A stretch of DNA of 34,780 bases from Chromera velia (Eukaryota; Sar; Chromeraceae), in NCBI GenBank assembly GCA_018398765.1, contig JAHBMJ010001160.1:1-34780 (forward strand), read 5' to 3'. The notes under the pieces are model-generated. The model saw nothing but the letters and a program-made list of their open reading frames with translations, was not told the DNA's origin and did no database searches. How positions within the stretch are numbered: position 1 is the first letter of the stretch; the number at the start of each line of letters is the position of its first letter. The position numbers and the translations under genes were made by a program. Shown here piece after piece: positions 1 to 10,173 of this stretch.

Positions 1-437
1 CGCGCAGTAAAGTCAGACCCGGTCAGGAAGTGCGTGACCGTGCGCGAATGCGAGCGACTGAGAGCAAAATGCAAAACGTGCAATTGAGCTCAAAAAGTAA
101 TTCTTCACATACATGCAGAAAAATAAATGAAAGAGACTTGGATCGGAAAGAAACATTCAGAAGTACCAGGAGTGGGAATGGTGGACTGTCAAACTTTCTC
201 TCCTGTAGGTACTGGACTGAAGTACTGACTGACTGAACTTATTGTCTCACCTAGCAGTAATATGTTGTAATAAACCGTACGGGACGGAAGGGAGCCAGTA
301 GACCAAACTAGACTGGACGGGACACAAACTTCGATCTTAGCGTCCGAGCTTCCTCCAGCTTGGTATCGCTATTCTAATGGAGGTTGTAGACCGATAGAAG
401 GCTGCACTGAGATGCGGGTGGTCCATACGCTCCTCAT

Positions 438-1286
438 CTACCGTACTGCAGGTCTCACTTCTGGTACACACGGCATCACACCCCCTCCATTTCCATACAT
501 CTCCCTGTAAAATGTCTCCCCTGTCTGCCCACATCCACGACATACCAAAAATGTATGCCAGTCTGCAGTGCCAATTCCCTGAACATTTGGGATCAAGTCT
601 TCTCTTCCCAACCGAAAACAAAAAGACACATCCTCCCAATACTCATGCTGGAGCGGATTACGCGGTAGGACTGGCGTCTTTAGTTTTGCATGGGCTGCTC
701 GCCTTCTCTCTTTCTCTTTGTTCTTCGCCTCCGTTCTCTCTTGCCGATACCTGGCCTGACGAGACGGTGTCAAACCATTAGACAAGACTGCCGGTCCCTC
801 CATTCCCTCATTGATTGGAGGCAGAGGAGACCAAGGGCTGTCCGTCTCCTTCGTTTGCTTCACAGCCAGCATTTCCCTTTCGTGCTTTTCCTGCCTCTTT
901 CTCTCTTTCTTTTCTTGGCGCTTCTGTTTCTGTCTCTCTGCTATCCCCGGACTCCCACCTCCAAAGTTATTTCTCTGCCCACCTGTTTCTAAACGATTGA
1001 GCTGCGGAGATGGGCTGTGTAGTCTCTCAGACTGGCAGTGGATTTGCTCTCTCAATTCCCAACTCCCACCTTCATACAGCGATTCAAACAAGTCCTTTCC
1101 TACACTTCCTTCTTCTTTCCCATACCTTTCGATCCGGCACAGCTCTATTAGAGCGGGCTCATTCATTTGACTATCTCCTCCGGCAGGAGCCATCACAAGG
1201 GAGCTCTGACCGAAATCAAAAGTCGTCTGAGGCGTTGCAAAGAACACGCCCCCATCAGAATTAACAATCCCACTCCCCTCTTGCAC
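438..1286 (-). CDS. Unrecognised 282-codon open frame, possible terminal exon
   Basis: I do not recognise this protein. The frame opens just after an in-frame TAG and has no ATG at its 5' end (first possible start is GTG), so if real it is an exon entered by splicing. The middle is highly charged (runs of Lys, Arg, Glu and Gln near residues 115-140 and 180-195, coiled-coil-like). The C-terminal 70 residues are more globular and contain a Cys-x2-Cys pair (CRGC). The plus strand here is pyrimidine-rich, as expected for the antisense of a purine-rich coding strand, but also for non-coding DNA. The transposon at 1427-2770 lies just upstream on the same strand. It could be a chance open frame. Confidence 0.3.
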   Translation of the reverse strand: MQEGSGIVNSDGGVFFATPQTTFDFGQSSLVMAPAGGDSQMNEPALIELCRIERYGKEEGSVGKDLFESLYEGGSWELREQIHCQSERLHSPSPQLNRLETGGQRNNFGGGSPGIAERQKQKRQEKKERKRQEKHEREMLAVKQTKETDSPWSPLPPINEGMEGPAVLSNGLTPSRQARYRQERTEAKNKEKERRRAAHAKLKTPVLPRNPLQHEYWEDVSFCFRLGREDLIPNVQGIGTADWHTFLVCRGCGQTGETFYREMYGNGGGVMPCVPEVRPAVR

Positions 1287-1417
1287 TTCCTATGTCCCTC
1301 TGCCTTCTTTCTGGGACGACTGACTGAAGTCGAACGTCATACTTGGAGTTCCAGTAAGTGTGGCTCCCACGGAGCTTACAGGAACACTTCCCTCTCACAC
1401 CCCAGACATCTGCATAT

Positions 1418-1426
1418 CTGTTTGCT
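1418..1426. repeat. 9-bp target-site duplication, left copy
   Basis: CTGTTTGCT lies immediately outside the left inverted repeat and is repeated without mismatch at 2771-2779, immediately outside the right inverted repeat. Nine-bp duplications are typical of Mutator-like (MULE) transposons. Confidence 0.8.
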
Positions 1427-2770
1427 CTAGGGGGTAGCACTACATTACTGTATAAGGGTGACCCTAACTTTTTACATTCTCTAACAAAAAATCTAGATAT
1501 GGCGGGCACTTAGTTTATATACCAATCTTTTTTTCTACATTCTAAAGTGTTGATTTAAGCTAACAGAACTGATAGCAGGTTATATCTTCACTTCAAAAAA
1601 TTGGTTCAAAGTCATGTCGCCACGATTTGGTGGAGTGGCAGGCAGCTTGACCTGGCGGGGCCCTGGAGTCTATCAATGCTTGGACCCCCCCGCCAACGAA
1701 AGAAATACCCGCCAAAGGAAAGTCTACCGCGCTTTTATATCCCCATCTGCCCCCCACCGATCCTTTGGGCAGGTGCCAGGTACACACAGCTGTGGGTGTG
1801 CAGGATATGTGCCTATGTCATCGGACCGACTGCATTGCTGATTGACTGACTGACTGACTGACTGACTGACTGACTGTTCGTTCTCTTTCCTAGCGTGCCT
1901 GCCTACCTGCCTGCCTGCCTATCTGCCTGTCTGCCTGACAGTCTGCCTATCTGCCTGTCTGCCTGCCTGCCTGTCTGCCTGTCTACGACTGACTGACTGC
2001 CTGTTCGTTCTCTCTTCTAGCCCGCCTGCCTGCCTGTCGCTGCCCGTCTGCGTGTCTGCCTGTCTACAACTGACTGACTGCCTGTCCGTTCTCTCTTTTA
2101 GCCTGCCTGCCTGCCTGCCTGTCTGCCTGTCTATGACTGACTGACTGCCTGTTCGTTCTTTCTTCTAACCTGCCTGCCTGCCTGTCTGCCTGTCTACGAC
2201 TGACTGACTGTCTTTTCGTTCTCTCTTCTCGTTTGCCTGCCTGCCTGCCTGCCTGTCTGCCTGTCTACGACTGACTGACTGTCTGTTCATTTTCTCTTCT
2301 CGTTTACCTGCCTGCCTGCCTGTCTATGACTGACTGACTACCTGTTCGTTCTTTCTTCTTGTTTACCTGTCTGTCTGTCTTTCTGTCTATCTGTTTATCT
2401 CTCTGCCTATCTGTCTATGTAACAGATATAGAGACCTTGCAGGGTATGCGTGAGGTGTTCACGTTTCTTGGCGGGGATTGACTGTGTCTGGCGGCACATG
2501 GTGGGGTAGGCGTACTGGCGGGAGGGGAAGGTTTGTTAAAGTCCATCCCCGCCATGAAAAGCCCTGCCAAATTATGGTGACACCACTTTTGAACAACAAT
2601 TTCTCATGAACTAGAAAGCATGAATGGCCCGCCAGAATAGAAATTGAATTTTTAACATGTTCTATATCTATAACTTTTATGTAGCATAAGTCTAAACTAT
2701 TATCCTAACTAGTTAGGAAGCCCACCAAACTAGGGGTACCTATAATGTTCGTCTTAGTGCTACCCCGTAG
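1427..2770. mobile_element. Non-autonomous TIR transposon, MULE-like, 1344 bp
   Basis: The left end reads CTAGGGGGTAGCACTA. The reverse complement of the right end reads CTACGGGGTAGCACTA, so 15 of 16 bases match. Further in, the two arms share matching blocks in inverted order at similar spacing: a GGCGGGC block, a block around 1597-1630 that matches the complement of about 2567-2603 (GTTCAAAG, GTCGCCAC, ATTTGG), and GC-rich blocks containing GGCGGGG. The arms are therefore long (about 250-300 bp) but diverged. Perfect 9-bp repeats flank the element. Long inverted repeats plus a 9-bp duplication fit the Mutator superfamily. No transposase frame is visible, so it would depend on a helper. The centre is a minisatellite (1845-2420). 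Confidence 0.75.
1845..2420. repeat. Minisatellite of about seven 60-120-bp units
   Basis: Units begin with GACTGACTGACTG, continue with a pyrimidine block ending TTCTCTCTTCTAG or a variant, and end in a run of CCTGCCTG/TCTGCCTG tetramers. Unit length varies through gain and loss of the tetramers; the first unit is the longest. Units decay to the right, where the TAG becomes TCG or TTG. The array forms the core of the MULE-like element. Confidence 0.85.
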
Positions 2771-3150
2771 CTGTTTGCTGCTGCGACTGATTGGAGACGC
2801 CCGACTGCACACAGCTGTGCGGCTTTACGTGAATACTGCCATCGCCCAGTGTATCTTCGACCCAATCCACATCCTCCTCTCTCATATGGAATTCAGACCC
2901 TGGGGTACCTAGTAGAATAATTCTTCCTTCTCTCTCTGTCCCTCGCTCAGGCCTCCTCCATTGTTGCGAGCGTTCAGAAAAATTCAAGTGATTGCTGCCA
3001 AAACCTCGCCTGCTCGTTTTACCTCTCTCTCCACTTCGATTTGCATTTCTATGTGCGCCTAGGGCCTTGCGCATACCTTCAGAGAAGACGTCTCTGGGCT
3101 GACGGACTTTCTGTTTCTTTTTTCTCCCTTCTGAACTTTTTGGGCGAACA
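2760..3150 (-). CDS. Possible exon of an unrecognised gene
   Basis: The frame is open on the minus strand from at least 3150 down to a TAG at 2760-2762. That stop lies inside the terminal repeat of the adjacent transposon, so the native end of the frame has been replaced by transposon sequence. The N-terminal part is basic (Lys/Arg-rich, with repeated KK and RR), the middle is Ser/Arg-rich, and the C-terminal part is acidic then Gln-rich. No family is recognised. It may be spliced to the open frame at 3221-3583, but no convincing intron junction was found. Confidence 0.3.
2771..2779. repeat. 9-bp target-site duplication, right copy
   Basis: CTGTTTGCT is identical to 1418-1426 and abuts the right terminal inverted repeat. 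Confidence 0.8.
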
Positions 3151-3220
3151 GCATTACAGTGCTCAGATAATTACTGAGACTATGTTTTCTCTGCCACCTT
3201 TCTCTTCTAGGCTGCTTCTG

Positions 3221-3583
3221 TCAACCTGTGACTCCTGCAAGTTTTCGGTTTGCCCGTATTGGTGTGTCAAGTCGTATTTGGACTGCACTCTGCTTCTTAG
3301 AAATCCCAGTTGGTGGAACAGACGGTCCACTGGCTCCTGTGGACACCAAGAGTCGCTCTACAATCTCAAACCCTTCCTTTAAAAGGCTCTCACCGTTCGC
3401 TTGCACTTCTCCAGATGGAACGTCCTTGAATTTTTGAAGTTCATATACAAGCGAAAGAAAATTTCTGAAACGTTCCCAGATCGACATGACCGACGTGCTA
3501 CTAAAGACTTCTGAGAACTTTTCATAAGGCAAAGTAATGAACTCATGCTTTCTGTTTGTTGTAGTGGTTGCGTGCGTAGTCAA
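3221..3583 (-). CDS. Possible exon of an unrecognised gene
   Basis: This 120-codon open frame has balanced amino-acid composition and a probable amphipathic helical stretch in the middle (a segment containing SIWERFRNFLSLVYELQKF). It starts without an ATG. It lies 70-150 bases upstream of the basic frame at 2760-3150 on the same strand, so the two could be consecutive exons. No domain is recognised. The evidence is composition only. Confidence 0.3.
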   Translation of the reverse strand: MTTHATTTTNRKHEFITLPYEKFSEVFSSTSVMSIWERFRNFLSLVYELQKFKDVPSGEVQANGESLLKEGFEIVERLLVSTGASGPSVPPTGISKKQSAVQIRLDTPIRANRKLAGVTG

Positions 3584-4737
3584 TGCGACCTGTGTGTAGT
3601 TGCAAAGAGACTTCGTACTGTCAGACAGAGCTAGAAACAGAGACTGTGTTCACGACCCAAGATGGGCAGTCTGCGAACTCCACTGAGGCTGATCGTTTCG
3701 TTCTACTACTATGTAACAGAGTGTAGTGCAGTGGATAGCTGTTGTACGGGGCTCATATGGTATAAGAAGTTCTATCATGCAAGGTTACTACTTCCAGACA
3801 CTTCCCTATAGACTTTCGTACAACGGCGTGACTCACGGCTGACTGCGTGCATGATGTATGCGCATAGCTTAATTGCATAAACGCGAGTGCGCTTGGACTG
3901 TGCGCACCTCGATATTGTCTGATATCCTGCTTTGCGTATCGTTGGGCAGCTGGCTAGCCTCACAACGTTACGCGTTTGTCACTTGCTCGTCCACCAACTC
4001 GACTGCATGTTCTTGGACTCTTAAAATTCGCTTTCACCCTCCTACCCATGGCTTCAGAGTGATTTATGATCATTTATTTCCCTCCTCGAAACATTGGACT
4101 CCCACTTATACCCCACGCACCTGATTGGCAGACTTAGCGCTGTCCCCTGAGCTTGCTTGCGGTGGTGGGTCGCTACAGTCTCTTTGGGGGGTCGCGAGCC
4201 AACCTGACTTCTATAGCCTAAACCTCTCACGCTCGCGCGGAGGTATGGCTATAGGGTTGGGTGGCCTTGCCTGCGTGCCTATGAGCCTAAAACGGCTCCT
4301 AGGCCGTGACTTACTACGTACGGGGCGGCATGCTCCCGCGTGGCGACTGTATCAGGGCCGAGCAGCCTGCGCGGAACTTCATCGGTTCATGCACCGCCTA
4401 TACGCGTGCATGCGCGCGCGCTCCGCGTTGCAGTTGCCTCCCCTATGGTCTTTTGGATTCAATTCACTGAATTTCACTGAGCTTGAAGTATCTTGAAGTC
4501 CCTCCAGCTTTCCCCGCCAACCTCCTCATTTTATCCAACGAAAGTTGTTGAACAGTCCATGTCTTCGCCGCTTTGCAAGAGATCTTCGGTGCAACAGTGA
4601 AACACTAATGGGGTCGCCAATCCTCGACCTACAGTAGAAATTTCCCCAGAAGATGTGCAGGTCCGCAAGTGAGTGGAAGCCGAGCTTTTGACTGAAAGGT
4701 GTGCTAGAGGGCTTCCGTGATTGCATTCGCGCGTCCA
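3584..4737. other. Intergenic; probable 5' flank of the prenyltransferase gene
   Basis: No recognisable gene. A frame at 4125-4496 (+) has no coding character beyond openness. Two small inverted repeats occur: CTATAGCC with GGCTATAG (about 4212-4253), and GAGCC with GGCTC (about 4283-4298). A CpG-rich patch with GCATGC-type palindromes lies at about 4385-4430. No TATA box can be assigned. Confidence 0.5.
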
Positions 4738-6312
4738 ATGGACGAGATTCTTCCAGGAGGGGAAGACGAATACGAGTACGATCTTCCCATCTCGTTACGA
4801 ACGTCTGTATGGAGGGACATCGGCGAGATCACTCAGGGGGAGTCGGGGGAATCTGCTCTGGTGCCCATCAAATACCCTCCTGGATGTCCGTCAGTCCCTT
4901 TGCTCGTTTGTCTGCCTGGTAGTAGCTTCCCCCGTCATACCTGTCGGCTTGTGTAGGAGAAGAAGGGTTAGCGCCTGTGGGGGCTGATGAATTGAATTTT
5001 GTGTCGTCGCTTTTTTCGGATCATGGCTGTTTTGCTGTCTCCGCTTGTGTCGGAGCGCTCTGAGCCTCTTCATGCCTCATTCAAACGGGTGAACGTGTGA
5101 TGCTGTCATTGTTTTTAAAACTTTGTGTTCTTTCTATTCTATTCTGACTGCATGCAGTTGATTATTGTTTCCGCTTGATGCGCGTGTTGGTGGGTCGAGG
5201 CGAACTCTCTGAGAGAGGATTGGAGCTGTCGGAGGAGGCCATCAGCAGAAACGCCGCGTCGTATGAAGCATGGTGGTACAGGAGACGGTGCTTAGAAAAC
5301 CTGGGGGCAGACGTGGAAGAAGAAAAGTGTACGTTTGGGAGGCTGTGTTTGTCTGCCTGCCGTCATCTTATTTTCAGACGAATGCCCATTCTCGTGCAAT
5401 TGTCTTATCCGTTTTGCGCTGCCCCTTCCCCCTCCTCTGACTGCGGGCTGCTTAGTTTCAAAAAAAGGAAAAAAGGTATGCAAACGCTCTCCCCTCTCCA
5501 CGCTAGTGTCCGTGGGCCTTCCGTGCCTTCTTTCCTTCTTTCCTTCCCTTCCTTCCTTCCTTCTCTTTTCTCTCTAGGTCTATCTTTCTTCTTTTCTTAG
5601 ATATGCATTGTTTCTCTGGCCTTTTTTCCTTTTCTCGAAAGCACTCTGGGTCCTCTGGTATCCTTTTTGGATTCCCTTGATCGTTCTTCCTTTTGTGCAT
5701 CCTGAATGCTTTCTCTCAGACTGCGTGGACCAGTGGACCAGAGACATGCCAAAGAACTATCAGGTCGGTTTGCTATTTCTGGTTGTCCTTTTCTACTGAA
5801 GTTCTTTCTCTTTCTCATTGACAGGAAGCGGAAGAAGAAACGGGTGGAGCTAATGCATTCCATGCTCAGAATGGTCTTTCTGTATTTCGTTTTCCCTGCT
5901 CATTTCGCACTAGGCCCTTTTTTTCTTCGGGTTTCCTCTCCTCTACCCACTTGGTGAACCCGGTCATGTTGTCCTTCCTTCCCTCCTTCCTTCCTTCCTT
6001 CCTTTCTTCCCCCCTTCCCTCCTTCCTTCCTTTCTTCCCCCCTTCCCTCCTTCCTTCCTTTCTTCCTTCCTTCCTTCCTTCCTTCCCTCCTTCCTTGCTT
6101 GCTTCCCTCCCTCCCTCCGCCTTTCTTTCCCTCCTCGATGTGTGTGTGTACACTGCCTGCTCTCGAAGCTTCGTTAGACCCCCCTGTGTTCGTGCACCCC
6201 CGATGGATGGATGGATGGATGGATGGACGACTGTAGAAAAACATTCAATTCATGGAGAGGGTGTATGAATGAATGAATGAAAGAAAGAAGGAAAGAGACG
6301 GAGAGAGAGACA

Positions 6313-6363
<51 letters not shown>

Positions 6364-9300
6364 TTAGAGAGAGAGAACGAACGAATGAATGAATGAAAGC
6401 AGGTGTGGTACCACCGCAAGTGGGTGCTGGACAAACTGGGAATCTTCGAGGGAGGTCAGTCAGTTGGGTGATGGATCAGGCAGGGAGATCGTGCTGTTCA
6501 CAGTGGAGCAGGGGTCCTCGTTCGTTCTTTCGTTGGTTCGTTTGTTGTCTTGCTTTTCTCTCTCCCTCTCTCTCCCTCTCTCTCTCTCTCTGTGTGTGTG
6601 CGTGTGTGTGTGAAGGTGTGTGTGTATGTGTGTGTGCAAATCCATGGAAACAGTCGAATGCTCGAAGAAAGAGACGGAGAGAGGATCCAAGATGATGGCT
6701 CTCTTCCATTCACTTATGACTGACCTGTTGAATGATCACCTCACGGTCTGTCTGACGCACGCACGCACTCAGAGCTGGAGTTTCTCGACGAGATGCTGAG
6801 AGAAGACGCGAAGAACTACAACGCGTGGCAGATGCGTCTCTGGGTCCTCAACAGGTCTGTCAGACAGGCAGGCAGACAGACAGGCGGTTGGACCTCTCGG
6901 TCGGGGACAAACAAGTGTAATGGAGGGAGGGCATTTTTTGCCTTTTTTTTCGGCTCCCTGATCTGCGGGGCGCTCTTGCTTCGTTTCCTTTCTTCTGTCC
7001 TAAATGTTCCTTCCATTTTCCCTTTCTGTCTGTCTCTCCTCCCCCCCTTTCTCCTGCATGCAGAGTGGGCACGTGGGCAGACGAACTTCCCTTCGTGGAC
7101 CAGAAGATCATGGAGGATTGCAGAAACAACTCTGCATGGGCACACAGGTCCGTTGGGTCGTTCGTTGGTGTCTTGCAAGGGCGTACGGGAGGGACCTTCC
7201 GGCTGATGGAAAGAATTTGCAGATAGATGCACTGGAGAGACGGGAGGAGAAAGGTTCTGGAGAGAAGAGAATGACTGGCGTGTGGGGTGTCACAATGGGG
7301 AGGGAGGCATTTTTTTCTATTTTCACTCTTATCTTATGTTTCTGTTTCTGTGTGTGTTTGTTTCTGTGTATTTCTTTTTTGTGTGTCTGTGTGTTTTGAG
7401 CGTGCGTCAGGAGGGCCGTCCTGGAGCGTCTGTTTGAGAAACCCCTGCCATCAGACGTTGTGGAAGCAGAGATCAGCTACGCCTGTGGACAGGTCAGGCT
7501 ATTATCATAGTTTGCGTGGTTTGTCTCATTTCTTGCATCTTGGCAGGCTGTGTGTCCAATTTTCTCTTTCAGTCTTTCCAGCACTTCAACTTCCTCTGCT
7601 TTCATGAAGTTTCCTCTGATTATTCGCCCTCTCTTCCTCTTAGGGCGTGCAGCCTTCCAGATGCTCGTGAGTGTACGAAGGGAAGTGAGGAGACAAAAAA
7701 AAGAGGACATATCGCTGGGCCTCCCGCGTCTCCTCGCTTCGACGCTGTCCTTAGGAAGAGAAGAAACAAGGAAAGAAGAGAGAGAACAGAAGGAGGGAAA
7801 GGAAAGGAAAGGAAAGGAACAAGAACTTTTGTCGCTTCTTCATTTGCTTCCCACCCATCACTTCCTTCCGCTTTCCCCCTTCATGGTTTCCTGAATGAAT
7901 GAAGCAGATCTCCTTTGCTCCCCACAACGAATGCCCATGGAATTATCTTCTGGGGTCCGTCCGTTTTCTGTTTGTAATGATTGCATGTTGGTTTCTTGGG
8001 AGTTTTCGTTTTTTGCTTCTAGCTTATATGTATGCCTTGTTCTCGCAGGTGGAACAATATCCTTGTTTGTCTTTGTGCTGTGCCCTGCGTATTGGGCTGG
8101 ATGTATCATTATATGAAGCTCGGGGTTGACCAGTCTCTTTCGGTTGTTTGGTGACTTCTGCATTGCCTCTGATGCTCTCAATGTTCCATTGTTTCGAGTC
8201 TCTCTGCCTGTGTCTGGTCTCACCTGTCCCTATCTGTTCTGTATAACGGTCAAGCACAACCTCCCACCCAGACAGGTGTCTGCTTTCTTGCCCGCCTTCA
8301 TGCTTTCAACTTCCTTTGAAGCCTCCTGCTCTCTCGTCGTTCTTCACAAACCTCTGCACTGATCATGCACGCATCTGCAGGTTCGTTCGCCAAGAAGGAG
8401 ACGACCCGAAAGCAACGGAGCGGCTCTCTGCTTACAAACTCCCGTCGGTGGTAGGTGAGACTCTCTGTCTCCCTCTCTCTTTTGCTTGTCTGTTCAGAGG
8501 AGGATGGAGGAAGAGAAGAGAAGAAACGAGAAGTGAGAAAGTCTGCAGATCGAAAGAAAGAGAAAGAGAAGTCAATGACGCTGAGAAGCCGGGGAGACAA
8601 TTGGAATCATACCGGGACTGTCACATGTTTCCTCTCCAATGACCTTTGTGCCTGCTCTCGCTCTTTTGCTTTCCTCTTTTTTTCTTCCCCTCCCCCCAGC
8701 TCCGCTCCGTTTCTTCAAAAGAAAGACGCGAGAAGGCGGTTAAAGCAAATGTGAAAATCTCGTACAGACGTGTCTCAAAGCGATGAATGGAGAAAGATGA
8801 GGTGAGGCTGGGGAGGGAAGACGAAAGAGAAACGAACGATCGACAGCAAAACGAGTTTCTGCTTCTTTTCAGCTCTCCCTCTCTTCTGGCCATCTCCCGG
8901 ATGCTTCTCTGCATGCTTCTACGAATCCTTTCGTCTACCTGTCCTTTTCCTTTTCTTGTTCGTCCTTCCTTCTTTCTCTCTCCTTACGTGTGCAGGTCGG
9001 TGACACGGTCGAGGACGTGTTGAAAGGCCACCCAGAGTGCAGGTGAGGGGAAGTAGTGAGAGGGCTGCATGACAGAGAGAGGGAGAAGGAAAGGGGATTT
9101 TGACCCAGAAGACAGACAGATACAAAAGGAGACGCATGCACGCCACACGCACGCTCTCTCTCTCTCTTTCTCTCTGAGAGATCACACACACACACGCACA
9201 CACACACACACACACACTGAGAGAGAGAGAGAGAGAGAGAGAAGCGAACACACCCAGAGACAGAAGCAGACTCGCAGCCCGGACCAGCGACCGATTGGTT

Positions 9301-9672
9301 GATGGGAGTTCTCCGCGATTGATATGCTTTCGTTTCACCTCGTGCTTCCTTTGTGAGGAGCAGAACAGCAAAGCCGTTCATGCAGAATCGGGAGGAGGGT
9401 GACGTTGACAAGCACTGAACTTATTGGACTGATTGCCAGCTGCGAGCATTTTTTTGCTTTACCGATTTCCCTTGATTCAGTAAATGCGAGCTGAGTTCTG
9501 TTCCCAATTTACTTTGGACCGCAGGTTTGCTCTGGAGGCGAAAGCAAAAATCGCGGCCCTTCGTCAAGATGGTCCAACTGCAATCGCACTCTTTCGGAAA
9601 CTTCAGGAGGTAGACCCAGTAAGAAAGTACTACTGGATGATACGAGAGAAAGCTTTGACAAAAAAAACATGA
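4738..9672 (+). CDS. FNTA: Protein farnesyltransferase/geranylgeranyltransferase type-1 alpha subunit
   Basis: Shared alpha subunit of the two cytosolic CaaX prenyltransferases; it pairs with a beta subunit to attach farnesyl or geranylgeranyl to C-terminal cysteines. Inferred exons: 4738-4885, 5158-5328, 5720-5763, 6403-6454, 6773-6854, 7064-7147, 7411-7492, 7908-7954, 8382-8451, 8996-9042 and 9525-9672. They total 975 nt, that is 324 residues plus TGA, with every phase matching; this is slightly short for the family. Five PPTA-type helical repeats are visible: YEAWWYRR (residue 85), NYQVWYHRKW (119), NYNAWQMRLW (153), NNSAWAHRRAV (187) and ECPWNYLLGF (229). The Lys-Asn-Tyr at 118-120 and Tyr154 align with human residues lining the active site (Lys164, Tyr166, Tyr200). 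The C-terminus has the expected DPVRKYYWMIRE-type end. The start is the first ATG ahead of the conserved WRDI segment. Exon edges are by eye. Confidence 0.93.
5960..6117 (+). repeat. (TTCC)n microsatellite in prenyltransferase intron 3
   Basis: Pyrimidine-only CCTTCCTT repeats with CCCC interruptions, including a tandem duplication of a block of about 35 bp. It lies on the sense strand of the intron between exons 3 and 4. Confidence 0.9.
6200..6400 (+). repeat. Compound microsatellite: GATG, GAAT, CA, GA, GAAT
   Basis: Successive runs of (GATG)n near 6203-6226, (GAAT)n near 6264-6282, (CA)n near 6313-6345, (GA)n near 6345-6378, and (GAAT)n near 6381-6396. The last run leads directly into the AGCAG acceptor of exon 4 at 6402. 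Confidence 0.9.
6555..6645 (+). repeat. (CT)n/(TG)n microsatellite in prenyltransferase intron 4
   Basis: A CTCTCC/CTCT run is followed by GTGTGTG repeats within the intron between exons 4 and 5. Confidence 0.85.
9155..9245 (+). repeat. (CT)n/(CA)n/(GA)n microsatellite in prenyltransferase intron 10
   Basis: CTCTCTCT, then CACACACA, then GAGAGAGA runs within the intron between exons 10 and 11. Confidence 0.9.
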
Positions 9673-9973
9673 ACATTAAAAAAAAGGAGGACTTAAATGC
9701 ATGTCATGCAGCTTGGTCTATGAAGCCTGTGGCAGTAGAACAGGCCAGTACTATACTATATATACTACTACTCTCTCAGTAGTAGTAGTAGTCAGCTACT
9801 AAGTAGTAGGGTCACTAGCTAGGTCACTAGTCCAGCACTTAGGCACTGAGAGTGACGCTGAGTTAGCTGGTGGCCATCAATGGTCCATCATTCTAGCCAT
9901 CATTGTATATACGGGATAATATGCCCTGGTTTGAGATTATTATAGTTTGACAAGTGAGTCAATAGATTAACTA
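9673..9973. other. 3' flank of the prenyltransferase gene
   Basis: AT-rich, non-coding. It contains a short self-complementary patch made of TACTACTACT and AGTAGTAGTAGT (about 9763-9790). No gene is visible. Confidence 0.5.
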
Positions 9974-9979
9974 ATAGTG

Positions 9980-10032
9980 ATTGATTGATTGATTAATTAA
10001 TATGTTCCGCCCTCGGGCCTTCCCACTATGTC
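9980..10032 (-). mobile_element. 53-bp 3' stub of the 10.5-15.0 kb LINE family
   Basis: Read on the minus strand, this is CATAGTGGGAAGGCCC and about 15 further bases matching the 3' end of the plus-strand LINE (14950-14980), followed by an (ATCA)n-type tail. ATAGTG occurs on both sides (9974-9979 and 10033-10038), fitting a 6-bp target duplication around an extremely 5'-truncated insertion. Confidence 0.65.
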
Positions 10033-10173
10033 ATAGTGGTTTTAAGACTGGCTTATAAATAAAATAGAATATGATAGGATACTAGGGGTATCACCTAGGG
10101 TATCACAGAGAGAAAAAAAATAAATAACTGTCTTTGTGAGGTTTTTTTTTTATCTAAAACAACTGTTGTTTAA

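Noticed and set aside
1845-2420. CRISPR-like array
   Set aside because: Units vary in length, the supposed spacers are simple tetramer repeats, and the locus is eukaryotic; it is a minisatellite.
1428-2769. TA target duplication (Tc1/mariner type) for the TIR element
   Set aside because: The inverted repeat extends through CTA on both sides and a perfect 9-bp repeat lies just outside, which is a better fit.
4125-4496. 123-codon plus-strand open frame upstream of the prenyltransferase
   Set aside because: No recognisable domain, no ATG-anchored start with context, and biased composition from GC-rich sequence.
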